NCBI GenBank assembly: GCA_008682415.1
Contig: VANK01000001.1
Span: 1-64,000 of the forward strand
DNA length: 64,000 bases
Origin: Acidobacteria bacterium AB60
GTDB taxonomy: Bacteria; Acidobacteriota; Terriglobia; Terriglobales; Acidobacteriaceae
Direction: 5' to 3'
The first letter of the stretch is position 1. Every line of letters starts with the position of its first letter. Shown in pieces: positions 59,159 to 64,000 of the stretch. The position numbers were made by a program, and so were the translations under genes. The notes below the pieces were generated by a model. The model was not told where the DNA came from. It made no database searches and was given only the letters and a program-made list of their open reading frames with translations.

Positions 59159-61195
59159 TTACTTCGTTCTCAGGTCTACCACGCTCCGCACCTCGGCGTT
59201 GAAGATCTCCTTGGCGCGCTGCACCAGCGGATTCTTCATCGCCTCTTCCTGAATGCTGCCGGCCAGGGGAGCGGCTGCCATCTGCGGTGCGCCTCCGGGA
59301 GCGCCTTCCCCGGGCACCACCATGAAACGAGCCGGGCCGCCGAGCCGCGCCAGTTCCTGACGGATGATCTTCTCCGCCGCCGGATTCACGGTCAGGCTCA
59401 GCATCTTCTTCCCCAGACCCGCCACCTCGATGCGCAGGCTGGCCACGTCCAGAATCCAATTCCCTGAAGCGAGCAGCGTAGACGCCGAGGCGTGTCCGCC
59501 CTGGGCGAGCGCGGCGATCACGCCGGCCCGCAGTGCCTCTACGGTGGGTCCGCCCTCGGCGTGCGCAGGCTCCGGCGCTTTAGCCAGCGCCCCTTCCGTA
59601 GCGGTCTCCACGTAACCTATTGGCGGAGCCGAAGCCGCCGGGAACGGGGCAGGCGTGATGGGCGCCGCGGCCGGCTCGGCAATGGCCTCCGCCATCACCC
59701 GAGGCGCGGGAGGATCGACGGCCACAGGTCCGGGAGCCGCGATGGCGGGTTCCTCCGGCAGCGAGGGTGCGGCGATCGCCCGCTCTTCTCTCTCCTCTGT
59801 GGGAGGCGCTTCCGTCACGCGCTCCGGCACAACGCTCTGTTTAATGGAAGGCCCCGTGCCCCAACCGCCGCCTGATGATCCGAACGGCGAGATGGAAGGC
59901 GCGGCGGGCGGCGCCGCGGGAGCCGTTCTCGCCGGTTCTGCCGGGCGCGGGGGCGGAGGTGCTGCTGCGCTTACCGAACTGCGGGGCACAGGGCCTCGGC
60001 TTGCTGCTCCCGGGCTCTTCGCCGGAGCGCCGCCCGCCACGCCGCTCAGCAGCTCCTCCAGCGGCAGCAGCCGTTGCGCGTGCACCAGCTTCAGCATTCC
60101 CAGTTCCAGGTGGAAGCGCTGCTCCTGCCGGTAGTTCAGATCATCGAAGGTCCGCAGCATGATCTGCAGGTTGCGCGTCAAATCCTCTTCGCTGAACAGC
60201 AGGGCGCTGCGTGCGGCGCGGGCACGCTCATCCGCCGAGATCTGCAGCAGCTCTGTCTGTTCGCCGCCCAGCTTGGCCATGAGCGCGTTGCGCAGGTAGC
60301 GCACCATCTGCCGCGCCAGCGTGGAGGGGCTGTGGCCTGCGTTGAGCAGGACATTCAGCTGCTCCATCAATTCGGCGCTCTGCCCCGCGGCCACCGCCTC
60401 CAGCAGCCGTTCGAAGACGGTGTTGGGTACGGAGCCCATCAGGTCGCGAATCTGCAGGGCCGCCAGCACCGGCTTGCCCGCTTCGTTGCAGGGCGCCGAC
60501 GCAATCGCCTGGTCCATGATGGAGAGCGCGTCGCGCATGGACCCGTCGCCGGCTTCGGCCAGCAGCGCCAGCGCAGCCTCCTCGGCCTCCACCTGCTCCT
60601 GCGCGGCGATCAGGTTCAGCTGGCCCAGAATGTCCTCGAACTTGACGGCATGAAAACTGAAGTGCTGGCAGCGCGACCGGATGGTCTGCGGGATGTTCTC
60701 GGGCTCGGTGGTGGCCATCATGAACACCACGTGCGCCGGCGGCTCTTCGAGTGTCTTCAGCAGCGCGTTGAACGCGGCTTCGGTGATCTGGTGCGCTTCG
60801 TCGAGTATGTAGATCTTGAAGCGGTCGCGCGCCGGAGCGTACCGCGCCGCATCGCGCAACTCGCGAATCTCATCGATGCCGCGATTGGTGGCCGCGTCGA
60901 TCTCGATCACATCCACGGCGTTGCCCTGGCGGATCTCGATGCAGGAGTCGCACACGCCGCACGGCTCCGGCGTAGGCCGCTGGGCGCTGCCGATCTCGGT
61001 CCGGCAGTTGAGCGCCTGGGCCAGGATGCGCGCGATGGTGGTCTTGCCGATACCGCGGTGCCCGGAGAAGATGTACCCATGCGCGATCCGGTTCTGATTC
61101 AGCGCATTGAGCAGCGTGCGCGTCACGTGATCCTGGCCGGCCACGTCGGCAAACCGCTGCGGACGATATTTCCTGGCCAGAACCTGGTAACCCAT
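59159..61195 (-). CDS. dnaX: DNA polymerase III subunit gamma/tau (DnaX)
   Basis: The 678-residue protein is the clamp-loader ATPase. N-terminal AAA+ domain (about 1-230): YQVLARKYRPQRFADVAGQD, Walker A GHRGIGKTTIAR, zinc Cys (CRTEIG and PCGVCDSC), DEAH in ILDEAHQITEAAFNALLKTL, and SRC motif IRSRCQHFSF. Domain III follows to about residue 370, and then a Pro/Ala-rich linker (about 380-540) and a C-terminal tau-like region. No slippery A-run for frameshifting was seen, so only the long form may be made. It heads the dnaX-ybaB-MBL-recR operon. Confidence 0.96.
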   Translation of the reverse strand: MGYQVLARKYRPQRFADVAGQDHVTRTLLNALNQNRIAHGYIFSGHRGIGKTTIARILAQALNCRTEIGSAQRPTPEPCGVCDSCIEIRQGNAVDVIEIDAATNRGIDEIRELRDAARYAPARDRFKIYILDEAHQITEAAFNALLKTLEEPPAHVVFMMATTEPENIPQTIRSRCQHFSFHAVKFEDILGQLNLIAAQEQVEAEEAALALLAEAGDGSMRDALSIMDQAIASAPCNEAGKPVLAALQIRDLMGSVPNTVFERLLEAVAAGQSAELMEQLNVLLNAGHSPSTLARQMVRYLRNALMAKLGGEQTELLQISADERARAARSALLFSEEDLTRNLQIMLRTFDDLNYRQEQRFHLELGMLKLVHAQRLLPLEELLSGVAGGAPAKSPGAASRGPVPRSSVSAAAPPPPRPAEPARTAPAAPPAAPSISPFGSSGGGWGTGPSIKQSVVPERVTEAPPTEEREERAIAAPSLPEEPAIAAPGPVAVDPPAPRVMAEAIAEPAAAPITPAPFPAASAPPIGYVETATEGALAKAPEPAHAEGGPTVEALRAGVIAALAQGGHASASTLLASGNWILDVASLRIEVAGLGKKMLSLTVNPAAEKIIRQELARLGGPARFMVVPGEGAPGGAPQMAAAPLAGSIQEEAMKNPLVQRAKEIFNAEVRSVVDLRTK

Positions 61196-61329
61196 CCCGT
61201 TCGCGACTCCTCAAACACCGCCAAAAATCGATCAGGTGCCTGAGGTTGATTGTATCGTTCCGGGCATCGGCCGCCGGGCGTGGAAAACCCTCCGTGGGTC
61301 CGCCGGCTCAGCGCGCGACCGGCAGCCCT

Positions 61330-62184
61330 CTAACGCTCCGCGCCGCTGAGGCTCGCGTCCCTCTGCGGAAGGCGCTCCGGGCTGCGGGCAAAGGGAAGCC
61401 GATTCGATGCGCTGTCGGCAATCAGCCACGCCGCTCCGCCAATCACCCAGGTGATCAGAAAAGCGGTCAGCGGAAAGCGCCAGCCGGCCGGGGTGCCGGC
61501 CATCTTGGGGGCCGTCGCGAACCAGGTGTTCGGCCCCCACACGAAGAACGCGAATATGGCCAGCAGCGCGGTCTCCACCAGCGCCGCCGCGCGCGCGAAT
61601 AAGGACAATGCGATGGCGAGGCCGCACGCGATCTGCGCCACGCCCGTCCCAAAGGCGAGCCAGTAGCGGAAAGGCATCCACGCGGGAATCAGCGTGGCGG
61701 AGATGGGCGTGTAGAAGAGGTGCCCAAGCCCCACCGGAATAGTGGACAGGCCGAAGAGGATCTGCGCGCCTCGAACGCCGCGGGCTCCGGTGAGAGGCCC
61801 CAAGAACCGAGTGTTCGCGAGACCTGAGAGCCGGGCGAACAGCACCCATCCTCCGGCCAGCAGCATTCCAATCTCGCCGAAGCCGATCCACACCCCTTCA
61901 ATCTGCGGCGCCAGCACCACCGCGGGTATCTTCAGGCAGAACCAAGCCAGCAGAAACGGCAGAAGCGCGCGCGAAGCCTTCGCTGCTCCCGCCTTGAAGA
62001 GAAGCGCCGCCCCTGCCGCGATCATGAACAGTCCGCAAGCCACCGCGAGCGCCTCGCACCCCGGATGAAACTCAGGCACCGGCTGCCATCCGAACGCAAA
62101 GTCACGGGACACGACGGAGACAACGCCCATGCCCATCATTCCGATGGAGAACACGGAGATTGCCGGCTGCTGTTCACGAATCAT
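61330..62184 (-). CDS. DoxX-like multi-pass membrane protein
   Basis: The 284-residue protein has about seven hydrophobic segments spread from residue 5 to 265 and resembles the DoxX/SURF4-like group in the segment with HLFYTPISATLIPAWMPFR and the GTGVAQIACGLAI region. Function in this group is poorly known (some are linked to thiosulfate oxidation or oxidative stress). The ATG at 62184 is preferred over the TTG two codons earlier. It is divergent from the MocR-type regulator gene (about 106 bases between the starts), which might control it. Confidence 0.65.
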   Translation of the reverse strand: MIREQQPAISVFSIGMMGMGVVSVVSRDFAFGWQPVPEFHPGCEALAVACGLFMIAAGAALLFKAGAAKASRALLPFLLAWFCLKIPAVVLAPQIEGVWIGFGEIGMLLAGGWVLFARLSGLANTRFLGPLTGARGVRGAQILFGLSTIPVGLGHLFYTPISATLIPAWMPFRYWLAFGTGVAQIACGLAIALSLFARAAALVETALLAIFAFFVWGPNTWFATAPKMAGTPAGWRFPLTAFLITWVIGGAAWLIADSASNRLPFARSPERLPQRDASLSGAER

Positions 62185-62290
62185 GAGCAAAGTCCTCTCG
62201 GAGAACTGACAATGCTCCTCATCCTATGTTTTGGATTGGTATGCTTGGTAGATCCATTTTCGACGGAATCGTATGGGCCATTGAGGAGCG

Positions 62291-63757
62291 ATGAGCAAGG
62301 TCGCCAGTTCCTTCGAGCTTTCGCTGAACCCGCGATCGCGCGGCCAGAGCCTCTCGCGCTGGCTCTACGAAGAGCTGCGCGCGGCGATTCTCGAAGGCCG
62401 GCTGAAGGCCGGAACCACACTGCCCGCAACGCGCGAGTTTGCCCGTCAGCAGCGCATCTCGCGCGGAACCGTCCTCAGTGCATTTGAGAGGCTCCAGGAC
62501 GAGGGGTATCTGTCTTCGCGCGTCGGCATCGGAACCTGGGTCAACCCCAATGTTGCCGCCACCGGGATCGCGCGCTGCGCGCCCTCCGCCGTCCCCGCCT
62601 ATATCGATCGGGCAATCTCCGGGTACAAGCATCCCAAGCCGTTCGTGAACTGGGTCGCGCTCCGCGGCACACGCCCCTTCAAGATGCGTGATCCGGCGCT
62701 CGACGCGTTTCCCGCAGAGCTGTGGGGACGCCTGGCGTCGCGCCGCGCCCGTTCCTTCAACGCCTGGGTTCGCGAAGAAGACGACGGAGGCGGCTATCGC
62801 CCTCTGCGCGAGGCCATCGCGCACTATCTCGGTTCCTCGCGCGGAGTCAACTGCGGCCCCGATCAGATCGTGATCGTCTCCGGGGTGCAGCAGGCGCTCG
62901 ATCTGCTGGCGCGCTTCCTGCTCAAACCGGGCGACCCGGTCTGGATGGAAGATCCCGGCTACTTCGGCGCAACGATCGCATTCCAGCGAGCCGGCGCCAG
63001 GATCGTTCCCGTGCCCGTGGATGACGAGGGCCTCTCCATCGTCGCGGGAGTCAAGGCGTGCGCTCATCCTCGCGGCGTGTTCGTCACTCCGGCCCATCAA
63101 TATCCGCTGGGCATGACCATGTCGCTCGATCGCCGCGTGGAACTGCTGCGATGGGCGGCGCGCACCGGCGCCTTCATCCTGGAAGACGACTACGACAGCG
63201 AGTACAGGTTTGAAGGCCTCCCCTCGCCGGCGCTCCAAGGGCTGGACCGCAACGGGAACGTGATCTTCATCGGCACCTTCACCAAGCTGCTGTTTCCCGC
63301 ATTGCGGCTGGGCTATATCGTCCTGCCGCCGCCCCTGGTGGAGGTCTTCTCCGCCTTCCGTCGGGGAACGGACCTTCGCTCCTCGGGCATGGATCAGGCG
63401 GTCCTCTGTGACTTCATCGCGGAGGGACACTTCGCCCGCCATCTGCGGCGCATGCGCAGTCTGTACGCGGCTCGCCTGGAGGCGCTGAAAGACAGCGGAC
63501 GGCGCTATCTCTCCGGCGTGCTCGAGGTTTCTGAGATCAACGCAGGGCTCTACACGGCGGCCTTCCTCCGCAACGGCATGACCTCGCGCCAGGCGGAGAC
63601 GATTGCGGCAAAGCATGGCATCGAGACGAGAGCGCTCGACCGCTTCACCCTCGCGCGTCCTGATCCGCGAGGACTCCTGCTGGGCTTTGCCGCGTTCGAT
63701 GAAAAGGCCATTCGCAACGGAGCCATGCGGCTTGCCGCCGCGCTGAGCAAGCGTTGA
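62291..63757 (+). CDS. MocR/PdxR-type transcriptional regulator (GntR HTH plus aminotransferase-like domain)
   Basis: The 488-residue protein has a GntR-type winged HTH (about 18-85: LYEELRAAILEGRLKAGTT, then LPATREFARQQRISRGTVLS) and a class I aminotransferase-like domain (about 120-480) that binds pyridoxal phosphate. The PLP motifs are present: DDYDSEYRFEG and the Lys in TFTKLLFPALRLGY. MocR proteins such as GabR and PdxR respond to amines or PLP. It is divergent from the DoxX-like gene, a usual arrangement for a regulator and its target, but this is inference. The gene is intact and of normal length. Confidence 0.93.
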   Translation: MSKVASSFELSLNPRSRGQSLSRWLYEELRAAILEGRLKAGTTLPATREFARQQRISRGTVLSAFERLQDEGYLSSRVGIGTWVNPNVAATGIARCAPSAVPAYIDRAISGYKHPKPFVNWVALRGTRPFKMRDPALDAFPAELWGRLASRRARSFNAWVREEDDGGGYRPLREAIAHYLGSSRGVNCGPDQIVIVSGVQQALDLLARFLLKPGDPVWMEDPGYFGATIAFQRAGARIVPVPVDDEGLSIVAGVKACAHPRGVFVTPAHQYPLGMTMSLDRRVELLRWAARTGAFILEDDYDSEYRFEGLPSPALQGLDRNGNVIFIGTFTKLLFPALRLGYIVLPPPLVEVFSAFRRGTDLRSSGMDQAVLCDFIAEGHFARHLRRMRSLYAARLEALKDSGRRYLSGVLEVSEINAGLYTAAFLRNGMTSRQAETIAAKHGIETRALDRFTLARPDPRGLLLGFAAFDEKAIRNGAMRLAAALSKR

Positions 63758-63767
63758 TGCGGTTGAG

Positions 63768-63807
63768 GCTGCCTCCATCCTCGTGTCCATGCGAGGGCGG
63801 AGGCAGC
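63768..63807. terminator. Bidirectional terminator between convergent genes
   Basis: GCTGCCTCC (63768-63776) pairs with GGAGGCAGC (63799-63807), with an inner stem CCTCG/CGAGG inside the loop. It lies between the stop codons of the MocR-type gene and the convergent PQQ-type gene. No T-run follows. Confidence 0.6.
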
Positions 63808-63814
63808 GTAGCTG

Positions 63815-64000
63815 CTAGTTGTCGCCGCGCAGAGCGAAGGCGATGATGGCGTCTCCAAGGTTGGGCGTGACTTCTCCGGGATTGCCGCCAAAGGCATTCA
63901 CAATGTACTCGCGGCCATCCACCATGTACGCGGCCGGAGCGGCGGTGGCGCCCCCCGCGCCTTTGATGGTCATGGCGTTGAAGGTCCACAGCATGGCGCC
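63815..64000 (-). CDS. C-terminal end of a PQQ-dependent dehydrogenase-like beta-propeller protein (partial)
   Basis: Reading the minus strand from the window edge, 61 codons run in one frame to a TAG at 63817-63815. The translation contains LWTFNAMTIKGAGG, AAYMVDGREYIVNAFGG and GDAIIAFALRGDN at the end. This matches the C-terminus of PQQ-binding eight-bladed dehydrogenases (glucose/alcohol-type), which end with a similar YMVDG(R/K)xYIV and GDA(I/L)xAFAL pattern. The N-terminal part, including the catalytic residues, lies beyond the window. Confidence 0.75.
   Translation of the reverse strand, partial: GAMLWTFNAMTIKGAGGATAAPAAYMVDGREYIVNAFGGNPGEVTPNLGDAIIAFALRGDN

Noticed and set aside
60074..61243. 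389-codon + strand frame opposite dnaX
   Set aside because: Shadow of a strongly conserved gene.
62219..63790. 523-codon minus-strand frame opposite the MocR-type gene
   Set aside because: The + strand protein has intact HTH and PLP motifs; the minus frame has none.
1..64000. CRISPR arrays, tRNA or rRNA genes, insertion sequences
   Set aside because: No regularly spaced repeats, no tRNA cloverleaf or rRNA sequence, and no transposase or integrase frame were recognised by eye.

Overview
The window looks like chromosome from an acidobacterium (Terriglobia/Acidobacteriaceae-like). This is inferred from the gene families (secreted FG-GAP and beta-helix proteins, lone TonB-C and HDOD proteins, a dnaX-ybaB-recR block) and from the overall high-GC codon use; no rRNA or database search supports it. 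The first ~60 bases are almost pure G and are probably a sequencing or assembly artefact.

Bases 1-10,600 hold a secreted M48 peptidase, a small secreted protein, a MerR/excisionase-type HTH protein, a GGDEF diguanylate cyclase overlapping a CheY-like receiver, an EAL-HDOD protein, a TonB-C-only protein, two tandem stator operons (motAB twice) and a PilZ protein. Bases 11,000-45,060 are one nearly continuous flagellar island on the + strand: an OmpR-type regulator, a sigma54 activator without a DNA-binding domain, a FleS/FleR-like two-component pair, then flgBC-fliEFGHIJK-flgDE, fliN-fliOPQR-flhBA-fliA-fliM-fliN2, a Cys-cluster/MshEN-like protein, an HDOD protein, flgFGAHIJ and flgM-flgN-flgKL. 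Flagellin, cap, fliS, fliL, flhF/flhG and chemotaxis genes are not in the window. Bases 45,300-52,750 carry a small membrane protein, two large secreted proteins, uvrB and two small proteins. Bases 52,800-64,000 carry an ABC transporter (fused permease plus ATPase), two tandem single-domain response regulators, dnaX-ybaB-MBL hydrolase-recR, a DoxX-like membrane protein, a MocR-type regulator and the C-terminus of a PQQ-type dehydrogenase.

The most interesting layer is regulatory. Reading by eye I find a recurring sigma28-like promoter, GAA(A/C)-N15-GCCGATA(G/A), upstream of motA1, motA2, flgM, the HDOD gene (14-base spacer), the PilZ gene and the TonB-C gene, with a weaker copy before the diguanylate cyclase. 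I also find GG-N10-GC sigma54 promoters before the FleS-like kinase and flgF, with a weaker one before fliK. Together with fliA (sigma28), flgM (anti-sigma28) and two sigma54 activators in the window, this suggests a sigma54-to-sigma28 hierarchy in which the late class includes c-di-GMP-linked proteins and a TonB-like protein. The genes are homology calls; the regulon is inference from motif positions.
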